Made by a program: the position numbers and the translations under genes
Origin: Lacticaseibacillus zhaodongensis
Lineage (GTDB): Bacteria > Bacillota > Bacilli > Lactobacillales > Lactobacillaceae
NCBI RefSeq assembly: GCF_009687905.1
Contig: NZ_BLBG01000001.1
Span: forward strand, 248,001-312,000
Reading direction: 5' to 3'
DNA length: 64,000 nt
In this document: positions 1 through 8,228 of the stretch, one piece after another
Position numbering within the stretch: the stretch's first letter is position 1
How the letters are laid out: each line of letters begins with the position of its first letter
The notes under the pieces: model-generated
Databases searched by the model: none
What the model was told of the DNA's origin: nothing
The model's input: the letters and a program-made list of their open reading frames with translations, nothing else

Positions 1-1
1 C

Positions 2-241
2 CCCATCGACGGGAACGACCAGATTGTTGCGGCCGTCATGGCTTACGTCCAGTCCGTCCCGATGGGTGATGCGGTCCGCTACTCCTACCTGTACCGAGCC
101 ATTTATGACCAGGTGCCAGGCATTGTAGTTGCGGATATCACCATTGGCCCAGATACAGACCACTTGGCTGCACAAGATATCGCCTTGGGCGGTGTTCAGC
201 GGGCTGCCTGCACTACGGACATGGTGGTGATTGATGCATGA
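2..241 (+). CDS. Baseplate J-like protein, C-terminal part
   Basis: The open frame is already running at the window start, so only about the last 79 residues are present. They read through a segment rich in short hydrophobic strands (GIVVADITIGPD) and end MVVIDA, as is common at the C-terminus of baseplate J / XkdT proteins. In PBSX- and Mu-type phages this protein forms the baseplate wedge. The stop overlaps the next start (ATGA), which indicates translational coupling with the following tail gene. The identification rests on a short tail and on position, so the family call is good but not certain. Confidence 0.7.
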   Translation, partial: PIDGNDQIVAAVMAYVQSVPMGDAVRYSYLYRAIYDQVPGIVVADITIGPDTDHLAAQDIALGGVQRAACTTDMVVIDA

Positions 242-1110
242 CCTACTTTCAGACCTTTATCGACCACCTGCCCAGCTCGCTTAACAAGGCCGGGACAAAC
301 ATTCAAAAGATTGCCCGCTTTGTCACTGAGCCACTCGATGACGCCAGCTCATTGTTAAATCAGGTTGAGGCTTGGCGCAACATCGACAAGGCCGAGGGCA
401 AAGCCCTGGACAAGCTCGGTCAGAAATACGGTCAGTTGCGTGGCCAAGCCGACGATGAGTTTTATCGCTTGATGATCAAGTCCAAAATCATCGTTCGTAC
501 TGGTGACGTTACTGTGGACGGTGTTTTGCGAGCTATTCAAAGCTCACTGAATGCTGACCCGACGGGCATCAAGCTAGAGACGTTGCGGCCCGGGCCAAAA
601 GATGATGGTGAACCATTGGCTATCAAAGTCGAGGGCATTCCCCTTTCCATTGCACCAAATGAGTGGGAACAGGAATACCTCATCAACCGTGTACGTCAAT
701 CCGTTGCTGCAGGGGTGCGCGTGGCGGATATCAACTTCACAGTGACCACGCCAGCATATTTCTATGTTGGCTCCCTAGCACGTGAAGACCGCGAGATTCA
801 CACGCGCTCTGATTTGCTCGACGACCGTATCGCGACAGTTGACCCGACCGGCTTGTATTTGGCCGTGTTCGCCAGCATGGACCGCACGATTGAAACCCGG
901 TCAGACTTACTAGATGACCGCAGCAGCAGCGTCACGGCGGGCCAGATGGCAAATCAGGGTATTGCTCGCACACAGCGGACGCAGGTCGTTCCAAGCGACG
1001 TCCTCAGCAATCGCCAGACAACTGCAACCGGCAATGCCTGCTTAGGCACAGCCGCGCAGAGCAATGTTTTGCTGACTACTGACGCAACTTACACAGATTC
1101 AAATTCATAG
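238..1110 (+). CDS. Phage tail/baseplate protein, DUF2612/XkdU-like
   Basis: A 290-residue protein that starts four bases inside the stop of the baseplate J gene. Residues about 40-110 contain the pattern 'NIDKAEGKALDKLG' followed by 'DDEFYRLMIKSKI', typical of phage proteins that follow baseplate J (DUF2612/YmfQ group) and are thought to join the baseplate to fibres. The C-terminal third is different: it carries two copies of an 'R.DLLDDR' motif (around residues 190 and 223), probably a phage-specific extension. No enzymatic motif is seen. Role inferred from position and motif. Confidence 0.65.
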   Translation: MTYFQTFIDHLPSSLNKAGTNIQKIARFVTEPLDDASSLLNQVEAWRNIDKAEGKALDKLGQKYGQLRGQADDEFYRLMIKSKIIVRTGDVTVDGVLRAIQSSLNADPTGIKLETLRPGPKDDGEPLAIKVEGIPLSIAPNEWEQEYLINRVRQSVAAGVRVADINFTVTTPAYFYVGSLAREDREIHTRSDLLDDRIATVDPTGLYLAVFASMDRTIETRSDLLDDRSSSVTAGQMANQGIARTQRTQVVPSDVLSNRQTTATGNACLGTAAQSNVLLTTDATYTDSNS

Positions 1111-1125
1111 GATAGGAGGTAAAAC

Positions 1126-2439
1126 ATGGCTTTAACCTTACAATCAATTTTCACCGCTGCGGGTATGTCACTAGCCCAGGACGCCTTAGCGGGCAATTCC
1201 AAGATCGTTTTTACTCGCGGCGTTGCCTCCATTGCTGATTGGTCCAAAAAGAGTGCGGACGATATTCGTGCTGCCACCAAGCTTGATGATGAAACGCAAA
1301 CGACCGGCATTGGCGGTATCGCTACCCGCAAAGATTCAGGCGGCAAGACCGAACAAAATGCCGTGGACGTTCTCATCACTTTCAATCAAAAAGACGTAAA
1401 GGCCGACTATCAGCTTATGACAGTCGGCCTTTTTGCTGCTCCAGTAGTCGATGGCAAACAGGGTGCAGAAGTGCTCTACAACGTCACTTGCTACTCAGAG
1501 CCGCAATGGATGCTGCAAGACAGCAATGGCAGCACCTTTACGCTCAGCATTGCAACTATCGTTGGTGACCTGGGCAACGTGACTGTTGTGCTGCCGTCCA
1601 ATAGCGACGGTGGACTCACACAGGACGCGCTCGATTTATTCCACGCGCAGCTCACTAAGGAGTATGACGCCAAGTATCAAAAAGCTGGCTCCTACGCCAC
1701 CAGCGATGACATCAAGGACATGGCGACCAATGAAGGCGTTGATGGCAAGCTCAAAAATTACGCCCAGAACGGCGCGCTCGCTGACATGGAGACTAAAACA
1801 GACGCCAAGGCAACCTATCAGCAAAAAGGCGATTGGCAACCTGCTCCGGAGGATATGCAATCCCAGATAGACACGTTAAATAACAAAATTTCTGCTCTGC
1901 AAGCCGAAATTTCGGGGGGAGGGCGTAACCTCTTGAAAGATACAACGTTTATTAAAAAACAATGGGCTGCGGACTATGGTCGCCCACAAATTGAGTTTAC
2001 AGATGACGGCCTGAAACTAACGTCAACTATGTCAGGGCAGTTTGGTGCGCTTAATACAGCAGGGATTCCCGCATTGGTTGAGGGCCACACTTACACGGTT
2101 TCTGTGGAAGCACGTGGCACAACCAAAGCACAGTTTTACATGATGGGTACGCCGAATAACTCGCAGCTGTTTGACTCTGACGGTAAAAGTGGCGAGGAAG
2201 TTGATAGTGCAGACTGGACGCCGATTAGCGTAAGTTTTGTTTACCATGCGCCAACGACTAGCATATCTGGTTTTGAGATTTTTGGTGCAGAAGGCGGGTG
2301 GATCGAATTCAGAAAGAACACGCTTATGCTCACCGAAGGCTCAGAAGTTGTTCCTTGGGAACCAGCCGCCGGAGACCCTGCACTGACTCCCGACTTGGCG
2401 GCATTAACAGCCCGAGTTGCAGCCCTGGAAGCGAAGTAA
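1126..2439 (+). CDS. Tail fibre protein with C-terminal carbohydrate-binding-like domain
   Basis: A 437-residue protein preceded by GGAGG. Residues 1-150 form a head domain that recurs in the next gene (shared '[12 protein letters not shown]', 'TGIGGI', '[15 protein letters not shown]'). A linker and short coiled coil (about residues 245-265) follow, then a beta-rich domain at about 268-420 starting 'GRNLL' and ending near 'EPAAGDP', which resembles carbohydrate-binding jelly-roll modules of siphophage and myophage fibres. A final short helix looks like a trimerisation stub. Inferred role: binding of cell-surface polysaccharide during adsorption. The fold is inferred from sequence style only. 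Confidence 0.7.
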   Translation: MALTLQSIFTAAGMSLAQDALAGNSKIVFTRGVASIADWSKKSADDIRAATKLDDETQTTGIGGIATRKDSGGKTEQNAVDVLITFNQKDVKADYQLMTVGLFAAPVVDGKQGAEVLYNVTCYSEPQWMLQDSNGSTFTLSIATIVGDLGNVTVVLPSNSDGGLTQDALDLFHAQLTKEYDAKYQKAGSYATSDDIKDMATNEGVDGKLKNYAQNGALADMETKTDAKATYQQKGDWQPAPEDMQSQIDTLNNKISALQAEISGGGRNLLKDTTFIKKQWAADYGRPQIEFTDDGLKLTSTMSGQFGALNTAGIPALVEGHTYTVSVEARGTTKAQFYMMGTPNNSQLFDSDGKSGEEVDSADWTPISVSFVYHAPTTSISGFEIFGAEGGWIEFRKNTLMLTEGSEVVPWEPAAGDPALTPDLAALTARVAALEAK

Positions 2440-2460
2440 AAATGAAAAAGGAGGATACAC

Positions 2461-3687
2461 ATGGCAGATGAAATGCGGTCAGTCTTTACTAGCGCTGGCA
2501 TGGCGCTAGCGCAGGACGCGCTTGCGGGTAAGGTGAAAATCACATTTACTCGTGGGGTCGCATCAATTGCCGACTGGTCCCAGCGAACGGCCGATGACCT
2601 GCGAGGGGTCACTAAGCTGGCAGATGAGACGCAGGTCACAGGCATTGGTGGCATCGACACCGAGAAGCAAGCGGACGGATCCACGAGCCCGGATAAAATA
2701 GATGTAAGCCTGATTTTTAGTCAGGGAGCAATCAAGACCGACTACGCGATGAGCACAGTCGGTCTTTTTGCTGCCCCGGTTGTGGACGGCAAGCAAGGTG
2801 ATGAGGTGCTGTACACCGTCACCACCTTTAGTAAGCCTCAATGGATGAGTCAGGATAATAATGGCTCGACCATCACGCTCAAGGTGTCCACCATTATCGG
2901 GGATACTGCACAGCTCACAGTCATTTTGGCATCTGCGCAAGGTGAGGGTGGCTTGTCTCAGGGCGAGCTGGACGTCTTTAAGGCACAACTGGATAAAGAG
3001 TACGACGGCAAGTACGTCAAGCTCTCATCGCTCCCAGATGACACAGGCGCGGCTACTGGCGACAATCCGGTTGTCACCAAGTCCTACCTGGTCAAGTATC
3101 TGGCGGATAACGTAGTCGGTAAGCCTGGTGCTGATGGTGCTTCGGCCTATGAAGTATGGGTCAAAGCAGGCAACACCGGCTCACAGGACGACTACCTGAA
3201 ATCCCTGATTGGGCCTAAAGGTGCAGACGGTAACTCCGTCACTGGGCCCAAGGGTGATCAAGGTCCCGCTGGTCCTGCCGGGCCAAAAGGTGACACTGGT
3301 CCTATCGGTCCTGCGGGTCCCAAGGGTGATGCTGGCCCTACCGGTGCGACTGGGCCTGCAGGTACGGTCGCTATTGGTACTGTCACCAAGGGCGACACGG
3401 CTGCAGTCACTAATGCCGGGACACCACAAGCGGCCAAGCTAAACTTTACGTTGCCCAAGGGTGACACAGGTGCGCAAGGTCCTAAAGGTGACACGGGTGC
3501 TACTGGTCCCAAGGGCGACACCGGGCCACAGGGTCCAACTGGCCCTGCTGGTAAGGACGCGCCTGCTAATGCAGTGCTGCAGCCGCAGCTTGGCGGCATT
3601 ACGCAGTTTGTCACTATCTCGGCGGCTGACTACAACAAACTGGCGACCAAAGACCCGACAACGCTGTATCTTGTATCAGAATCGTAG
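2461..3687 (+). CDS. Tail fibre protein with collagen-like repeats
   Basis: A 408-residue protein with the same head domain as the preceding gene, so the pair is a tandem duplication. From about residue 220 the tail differs: a bridging segment, then Gly-X-Y runs ([19 protein letters not shown]) at about 250-300 and 335-365, split by about 30 non-collagen residues, then a short C-terminal domain ending '[11 protein letters not shown]'. Collagen-like stretches in phage fibres form long triple-helical shafts. The repeated GGT/GGC codons make the DNA recombination-prone. RBS AAGGAGG lies just upstream. Confidence 0.75.
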   Translation: MADEMRSVFTSAGMALAQDALAGKVKITFTRGVASIADWSQRTADDLRGVTKLADETQVTGIGGIDTEKQADGSTSPDKIDVSLIFSQGAIKTDYAMSTVGLFAAPVVDGKQGDEVLYTVTTFSKPQWMSQDNNGSTITLKVSTIIGDTAQLTVILASAQGEGGLSQGELDVFKAQLDKEYDGKYVKLSSLPDDTGAATGDNPVVTKSYLVKYLADNVVGKPGADGASAYEVWVKAGNTGSQDDYLKSLIGPKGADGNSVTGPKGDQGPAGPAGPKGDTGPIGPAGPKGDAGPTGATGPAGTVAIGTVTKGDTAAVTNAGTPQAAKLNFTLPKGDTGAQGPKGDTGATGPKGDTGPQGPTGPAGKDAPANAVLQPQLGGITQFVTISAADYNKLATKDPTTLYLVSES

Positions 3688-3696
3688 GTGACATAG

Positions 3697-4146
3697 ATGC
3701 CTGCACATTTTAATACCACACGCATAGGCGCTGGTTACTTGGACAAAGCCAAGTTCACCGGTGCCTATTTAAATGGCGCGTATTACCCATTTGGCTCATT
3801 GCTTGAATACGCCGTTTATACAGGCTTGGCTGTTCCACCCGAATCTGAATGGAAGCCTTTTGTTAGTACCATTAGTGGTACATGCCCATCAGGCAGCGTG
3901 CTTTGGATTGATATTCGTTCAACCGGAAGCAAGATCGTATCAGTTTCTGGGCAGGATGCGTACACAACCTTTAACAAAAATTCTAGTCTTCCCAACGTTC
4001 TGAATATCGTCATTCCGGGCGCCGATGTTGCTTATGACGGGGTGGTAGAGCCTGGCACTTTTACTATTACGTTTGCCAACGGCTCCAAGGAAACGTTGGT
4101 GGCAAAGGGCGACGGGAAGAACACCGTAACCGTTTCAATCGAATAG
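3697..4146 (+). CDS. Small phage tail-associated protein, paralogue 1
   Basis: A 149-residue protein that begins nine bases after the fibre stop. Its N-terminus (MPAHF...AYLNGAYYPF...EWKP) is shared with the protein at 4223, so the two are tandem relatives. The C-terminal half is beta-rich with an Ig-like feel ('TFTITFANGSKETL', 'TVTVSIE'). Proteins of this size after the fibres are often decoration or receptor-binding accessory subunits. No family was recognised with certainty. Confidence 0.55.
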   Translation: MPAHFNTTRIGAGYLDKAKFTGAYLNGAYYPFGSLLEYAVYTGLAVPPESEWKPFVSTISGTCPSGSVLWIDIRSTGSKIVSVSGQDAYTTFNKNSSLPNVLNIVIPGADVAYDGVVEPGTFTITFANGSKETLVAKGDGKNTVTVSIE

Positions 4147-4157
4147 GAGGATTCAAA

Positions 4158-4223
4158 ATGCTGTTATTTAATTCGGGGGGGGACACTAGCCCTCTAACAC
4201 GTTACAGAAAGTGGGCGTTATAA
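4158..4223 (+). CDS. Tiny ORF (21 codons) with a poly-G run, possibly degenerate
   Basis: An ATG follows a good AGGAGG site at a usual distance and opens a 21-residue frame (MLLFNSGGDTSPLTRYRKWAL) whose TAA shares a base with the ATG of the next gene. It contains a run of eight G. It may be a leader for coupled translation of the next gene, a remnant of a longer gene, or chance. The strong RBS is the only real argument for expression. Confidence 0.35.
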   Translation: MLLFNSGGDTSPLTRYRKWAL

Positions 4224-4621
4224 TGCCTGCTTTTTTTGATGGAAAATCAGTCTACGGTCTCTACTTGAATGGCAAGCGTGTGAACGTTGCGTATATGAAT
4301 GGCGTTAGATATCCGTTTGATTCAGGGCTCATGTATGCGTGGGATGTCGATGAATGGAAGCCACTAGAGAGTGGCGTATTCCTTGAAGCACCGTCTCAAT
4401 CATCTACTTTCAACATCAAGGCTGCTCATGGGAAACTAGCCAGCTATACCGATAGCAACGGCTATGTCGATACTCGAGATGATGGCGTCTTGATTTTGGC
4501 CCCCTCAGCTTGGGGACTGCAGAAAGGTGTCACTGCATACATCACTCTGACGGATGGTGAGCAGATTCACTATCATACAAGCTTCAACAATTCGACCGGC
4601 GTCACGTACTACTTTGATTAG
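4223..4621 (+). CDS. Small phage tail-associated protein, paralogue 2, interrupted by an amber codon
   Basis: The ATG at 4223 (TAATG overlap with the tiny ORF) gives 132 residues starting MPAFFDGKSVYGLYLNGK, related to the N-terminus of the protein at 3697, including 'AYMNGVRYPF' and 'EWKP'. A GTG at 4211 in the same frame is a weaker start. The frame stops at a TAG at 4619-4621, but the same frame continues with protein-like sequence for 39 more codons to a TAA at 4741. The gene is therefore either a nonsense mutant or is read through. Confidence 0.55.
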   Translation: MPAFFDGKSVYGLYLNGKRVNVAYMNGVRYPFDSGLMYAWDVDEWKPLESGVFLEAPSQSSTFNIKAAHGKLASYTDSNGYVDTRDDGVLILAPSAWGLQKGVTAYITLTDGEQIHYHTSFNNSTGVTYYFD

Positions 4622-4741
4622 GAGGAAGATTATTACTCTGGCGGCGCGCCGCTACACAGCAGTAATAAAACAATCTCAATCGAAATTGAAAATGCGGACG
4701 GCATCAAGTCAGAAATGACTGGCAGCCTGCAGGTATCGTAA
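4622..4741 (+). pseudogene. In-frame continuation after the amber stop
   Basis: Thirty-nine codons in the frame of the preceding gene, with good codon usage and beta-strand-like sequence (TISIEIENADG), run to TAA at 4739-4741. There is no start codon behind an RBS here. The simplest reading is the original C-terminus of the preceding gene, cut off by one base change. Readthrough at UAG cannot be excluded. Confidence 0.5.
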
Positions 4742-4766
4742 CACGGCAATAGAAAGGAAGATTTAA

Positions 4767-5285
4767 ATGACAGACGCACAACCAATGAAGACGATGTACC
4801 AGATCAGCACCGCACCAGTAGATGATGCTGGTAATTTTTATTTTCCAGTCCTCGTACCAACGAACGTTAAGGATTACCCGGTCACCTTTACCGACGTGGC
4901 TCCAACCCAGGAACAGCTCGCGGCTGGTAAGGCTTTGAAATTTAATTGGGCTACTCAGACTTATGTACCAAGTGGTGCTGACCCGATCGTTCTGCAGATG
5001 GCTCAACTTGCTAAGAGTTTTGCAACTCAGACAGCTGCAACCAAGCAGCAACTCGCAAGTATCGGACTTGCTGTCGCCAAGTCACTCAAGCCAGCAGATG
5101 AGGCACAAAAGCCGGACGCCTCAGATGCAACGACGACCACTCCATCAACTGATAGTGCTCAGCCTGCAGCTGACAGCTCATCTCAGACAGCAAATTCCAC
5201 ACCTGTAGCACCTACAAACGGCGATACAGCGGCATCTACTGGCCAGACTGCTCCAGCACAAAACACCGACGCAACTCAGGCTTAA
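4767..5285 (+). CDS. Phage protein with Thr/Ala/Ser-rich tail
   Basis: A 172-residue protein after a GAAAGGAAG site. Residues 1-70 look folded (MYQISTAPVDDAGNFYF...FTDVAPTQEQL), 70-105 are helical, and the last 65 residues are a low-complexity Ala/Thr/Ser/Gln/Asp segment (from about 'EAQKPDASD'). Proteins with this layout lie between fibres and XkdX in several lactobacillus prophages, but no function is assigned to them that I can name. The disordered tail could be a spacer or a protease-sensitive linker. Confidence 0.55.
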   Translation: MTDAQPMKTMYQISTAPVDDAGNFYFPVLVPTNVKDYPVTFTDVAPTQEQLAAGKALKFNWATQTYVPSGADPIVLQMAQLAKSFATQTAATKQQLASIGLAVAKSLKPADEAQKPDASDATTTTPSTDSAQPAADSSSQTANSTPVAPTNGDTAASTGQTAPAQNTDATQA

Positions 5286-5304
5286 TTTAGGAGGATAAGA
5301 CATT

Positions 5305-5448
5305 ATGGATAGCTTTGTAGAATACTACGACTCAATTTACAGCAAAGACGACCTGCAGACATTTGCGGACGCCGGTCTGATTGCTCAATCAGTTGTCGAT
5401 GCTCGTATCGCGGAAGTTGCTGCAGCCAAGCAAGCACCAGCGGCCTAG
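5305..5448 (+). CDS. XkdX family small phage protein
   Basis: A 47-residue protein (ATG at 5305, TAG at 5446-5448) preceded by AGGAGG. It carries the XkdX pattern: an aromatic N-terminus (FVEYYDSIYSK), then 'LQTFADAGLIAQSVVDARIAE', ending in an Ala-rich tail. XkdX proteins are found near the end of PBSX-like tail modules; their molecular role is not established. It is one of the best family markers in this prophage segment. Confidence 0.8.
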   Translation: MDSFVEYYDSIYSKDDLQTFADAGLIAQSVVDARIAEVAAAKQAPAA

Positions 5449-5451
5449 CCT

Positions 5452-5901
5452 ATGAAAGAGATACGTCGATTACTGGCTAAGCTTAAAGCCAATCATAGTT
5501 GGATTTTTATTGGACTTGAGACGCTCGTCGTCGGCGTGTACTTTCTGGCCTGCCGCAACAGCGTCAATGGATTCGTTCCGGGCCACATTCCTATCGGCGG
5601 CCTTGACGATTGGTTTCCGGCGGTCATTTGGATTTTGCTTGGTGGGTTTACCATCGTTAATAACTTGTTTGATGTGTTGCCTGATCGCAACCGCCCGACA
5701 GCCTACTTACTAATAGGTTTGTGGGGCTTTTATTTTGGATTGATGTTAGTGCGCGACCTTAACGACCCGCATCCGCCGGTCATTGGTATGAGCACTATTT
5801 TTTTCGGCATTATCATGCTTCGCATCATTGTGCTGCTGCTATTTGATGAGACTAGTCAGCACCCACATCCACATCGGAAACGGAAAGGAGGCCGCAAGTG
5901 A
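5452..5901 (+). CDS. Phage membrane protein, about four transmembrane helices
   Basis: A 149-residue protein four bases after XkdX. Hydrophobic segments lie at about 18-33, 52-70, 83-101 and 112-130, and it ends with a basic, His-rich tail (HPHPHRKRKGGRK), probably cytoplasmic. The position just before the lysis genes suggests a holin-like or lysis-accessory membrane protein, but I do not recognise the family. Its TGA overlaps the GTG start of the next gene. Confidence 0.5.
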   Translation: MKEIRRLLAKLKANHSWIFIGLETLVVGVYFLACRNSVNGFVPGHIPIGGLDDWFPAVIWILLGGFTIVNNLFDVLPDRNRPTAYLLIGLWGFYFGLMLVRDLNDPHPPVIGMSTIFFGIIMLRIIVLLLFDETSQHPHPHRKRKGGRK

Positions 5902-6215
5902 GCACAGCTCTTTTTAGCGGCCTGATATCTGCTGTGGTAGCCGTGACCGTAGCCATGGTTTCCGCAAAGACGGATTTAAAGACCACAGATAAAAACGCAG
6001 CTGCAAGCACTGAGGGCATTTATGCTCAGCAACTGCCTGAGCTGCTCGAAAAGATTGGTGACCTCCAAAAAGAGCGGAGTCACTTGTCCGACCAGCTCTT
6101 AAAAATGCAGGAAGAAAACGGGAAGCTACGTATTTCGGTACATGATCTCAATGCAAAGATTGACCAGCTCACCCAGTTACTAGAAAAGGAAGGTATTAAA
6201 TATGGAGATGACTAG
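5898..6215 (+). CDS. Membrane-anchored coiled-coil protein of the lysis region
   Basis: A GTG start at 5898, after AAAGGAGG, gives 105 residues. One N-terminal transmembrane helix (about residues 4-22) is followed by a long heptad-rich helix (about 42-100, LLEKIGDLQKERSHLSDQLL) predicted as a coiled coil. This architecture resembles haemolysin XhlA/spanin-like lysis helpers, which tether or gate the holin, though polarity and family are uncertain. It overlaps genes on both sides, consistent with tight coupling in a lysis operon. Confidence 0.5.
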   Translation: MSTALFSGLISAVVAVTVAMVSAKTDLKTTDKNAAASTEGIYAQQLPELLEKIGDLQKERSHLSDQLLKMQEENGKLRISVHDLNAKIDQLTQLLEKEGIKYGDD

Positions 6216-6540
6216 TATTCTAGTCGCAATGCGCACTGCTGACGTTCTCGAAGGTCGTGCAACTTTAGACATGGTGGAACCCGCGTTAAAGGCCAAGGTA
6301 ACCGAAGCCTACGCGGTCTACACCCAGGCACGCACTGCACCAGTAATCGACAAACTGGATAATGATGACACCTTGCCCGATAAACCAGCTGATGCAGACG
6401 CTGATAAAGATGCACCACAGGACGGCAAACCAGCAACACCAGTCGCACCAGCACCTGCGCAGCATGCAGCTCCAGCACAGCCAGAGAATACGGCTCCCTC
6501 CCAGCCGGGGGAGGTGAGTGCAAATGAGCCAGCAGCTTAG
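6202..6540 (+). CDS. Small lysis-region protein with Pro/Ala/Asp-rich tail
   Basis: A 112-residue protein overlapping its neighbours at both ends. Residues 1-45 are helical (MEMTSILVAMRTADVLEG...AYAVYTQAR); the rest is low complexity with Pro, Ala, Asp and Gln and is probably disordered. No family is recognised. Its helical head resembles the short XkdX-like or capsid-independent accessory proteins that accompany holins. AAAGGAAGG upstream is a good ribosome site. Confidence 0.45.
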   Translation: MEMTSILVAMRTADVLEGRATLDMVEPALKAKVTEAYAVYTQARTAPVIDKLDNDDTLPDKPADADADKDAPQDGKPATPVAPAPAQHAAPAQPENTAPSQPGEVSANEPAA

Positions 6541-7045
6541 CAGCATCCTCCGCGATTTTCTGACGGTTGTTGTAGTGCCACTGATTCCGGTGGCCTTTGA
6601 CTATCTGTATGCACAAGCTAAAACTGTCAAGCAGAAGGCGTTCATCAGCAACCTGGAAAAGTTTGCGGAGATGGCGGTGCATGAAGTCGAGCCCGCTGCG
6701 ACTGATAAGAAACCGCTCAGCAATACGGACCGTAAAAACACTGCTATGGAAATTGTTACTCATGCGCTCGGTAAGAAGGGCCTCAAAGCCGATCCAGAGC
6801 TCATCTCCGGCGCGATTGAGACGGCAGCGGATAAGATGCACCAGGAGCACAGCCAGTCAGGTGTGATTGAAACACCCGTGTCACCAATGCAGACGGCGCC
6901 AGCAGCAGACCAGGTCAAGGTATACAAGCCAATGACCAAGACGGCCGTGGCTCCGGCAGTATCAGCTCCGCAGTCAGCACCGGAAGATACAGCCAAGCAC
7001 CTACATTTTGGAGGTGATGAGAGTGACCAGAACGCAGGGAACTGA
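6524..7045 (+). CDS. Phage holin, LLH family
   Basis: The ATG at 6524 follows GAGGTG at a seven-base spacing and gives 173 residues; a GTG at 6518 is possible. A single N-terminal membrane helix (about 10-30, FLTVVVVPLIPVAFDYLY) is followed by a helical cytoplasmic region with 'FISNLEKFAEMAVHEVE', the layout of LLH-type holins of lactobacillus phages. The C-terminal 60 residues are Ala/Pro rich. Its 3' end overlaps the endolysin gene, the standard holin-lysin order. Holins permeabilise the membrane at a set time to release or activate the lysin. Confidence 0.75.
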   Translation: MSQQLSSILRDFLTVVVVPLIPVAFDYLYAQAKTVKQKAFISNLEKFAEMAVHEVEPAATDKKPLSNTDRKNTAMEIVTHALGKKGLKADPELISGAIETAADKMHQEHSQSGVIETPVSPMQTAPAADQVKVYKPMTKTAVAPAVSAPQSAPEDTAKHLHFGGDESDQNAGN

Positions 7046-8093
7046 TAACGCAGTATACCAGGGCAGCCTCGGCATGTACGGCCAGGCTTCTGACACCTTT
7101 TTGATTGCACAGATTGGTGGTTATAACGGCCGGATGTATTGGCAGCCCACCTATGCCAGCCAGGTGCGCAACGCTTTAGCCAAGGGCAAACACGCACACG
7201 CCTATATCTGGGGCCAGTTTGGTGGTTCGCAGACTATTGCCAAGCAAGTCATGGACACCTTTTTGCCGCACATTGGCTTACCCAAAGGTGCAATTGTCGC
7301 GATTGATTACGAGGCCGGTGCCTCACATAGCAAAGCGGCTAACACGGCGGCGATTGCTTACGGCATGCGGCGTATCAAGCAAGCTGGATATACACCGATG
7401 TATTATTCGTACAAGCCGTACACCCAGCTTTACGTTGACTCAGCTGCCTTAGTTCGTGAGTTTGGTAAAGACAAGCTGTGGATTGCATCATATCCATATT
7501 TGAGGCCAGTCCTGACGCCAGATTTCAACTACTTCCCTTCATTAGAGGGCATTGGCATCTGGCAGTTCACCAACAAGTACGGGCGTGAGGGCGGCCTCGA
7601 TGGCAATGTTGATCTGACCGGTATCACGCTCAATGGCTACACTAAAAAGCCAACAGCAATCAAGCTGCCAGCTAAGAAACCTGTGAAGAAGGAAGATGAA
7701 GAAATGCAGAAGCGCAGTTTGTGGCCTGTCGATTATGTGGGGGTCGCGTATCCATACGAGGATGCTGACACCTATAAAGACGTGGCTATGCGCACCAAGT
7801 TCCATCGAATCCAGAAAGGCAAGGCATACCGCATTTTTGAATTGCGGGATGGGGTAGTTGACCTGGGCAGCCAGTGGGCCGCAACGGGCAACTTGAATTG
7901 CAACTTTAATCCGCTGCCGTCTGGCGGCCAGAACGCGGTCTACAACGCCAAGCCAGTGCTAAAGACGAAGAAGGACGGCTCGACCGTCACTCTCGAAGCG
8001 GGCAAGTGGAAAGCATTTGGCCTGAAAGATGGCCGTGTTGATCTCGGCGGCGGCGAATCTGGCAGTGCGTCTGATTTTCGCGTGCTCCTCTAA
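7023..8093 (+). CDS. Endolysin, GH25 lysozyme
   Basis: GTG at 7023 lies eight bases after GGAGGTGA and gives 356 residues; upstream in-frame TTG/ATG codons overlap the RBS. Residues 1-200 form a GH25 barrel: 'GTDNAVYQG' near the start supplies the first Asp, and 'AIDYEAG' near residue 93 the catalytic D-x-E pair, and 'GIWQFTNKYG' closes the domain. A Lys-rich linker (about 215-230) leads to a C-terminal cell-wall-binding region of about 120 residues. Such enzymes cleave the MurNAc-GlcNAc bond of peptidoglycan. No signal peptide is seen, so export depends on the holin. Confidence 0.85.
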   Translation: MTRTQGTDNAVYQGSLGMYGQASDTFLIAQIGGYNGRMYWQPTYASQVRNALAKGKHAHAYIWGQFGGSQTIAKQVMDTFLPHIGLPKGAIVAIDYEAGASHSKAANTAAIAYGMRRIKQAGYTPMYYSYKPYTQLYVDSAALVREFGKDKLWIASYPYLRPVLTPDFNYFPSLEGIGIWQFTNKYGREGGLDGNVDLTGITLNGYTKKPTAIKLPAKKPVKKEDEEMQKRSLWPVDYVGVAYPYEDADTYKDVAMRTKFHRIQKGKAYRIFELRDGVVDLGSQWAATGNLNCNFNPLPSGGQNAVYNAKPVLKTKKDGSTVTLEAGKWKAFGLKDGRVDLGGGESGSASDFRVLL

Positions 8094-8110
8094 TTTAATA
8101 CAGAAAGAAC

Positions 8111-8144
8111 AGCTCACTCGCTTCGGCGGGTGGGCTATTTTTTT
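8111..8144 (+). terminator. Rho-independent terminator after the endolysin
   Basis: The arms AGCTCACTCGC and GCGGGTGGGCT around a TTCG loop form a hairpin followed by a T tract, 18 bases after the endolysin stop. It ends the late lysis operon. Confidence 0.8.
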
Positions 8145-8228
8145 GTGCTCAAATGAAACCACGATTCAGCACATCTCTTACTATAGTGGTATAAAATTGT
8201 GTCAAATGAGTAATGGAGGCCATGCAAA

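Noticed and set aside
3258-3614. Long open frame on the minus strand across the collagen-like region.
   Set aside because: Gly-X-Y repeats give open frames on the other strand by base composition; no RBS.
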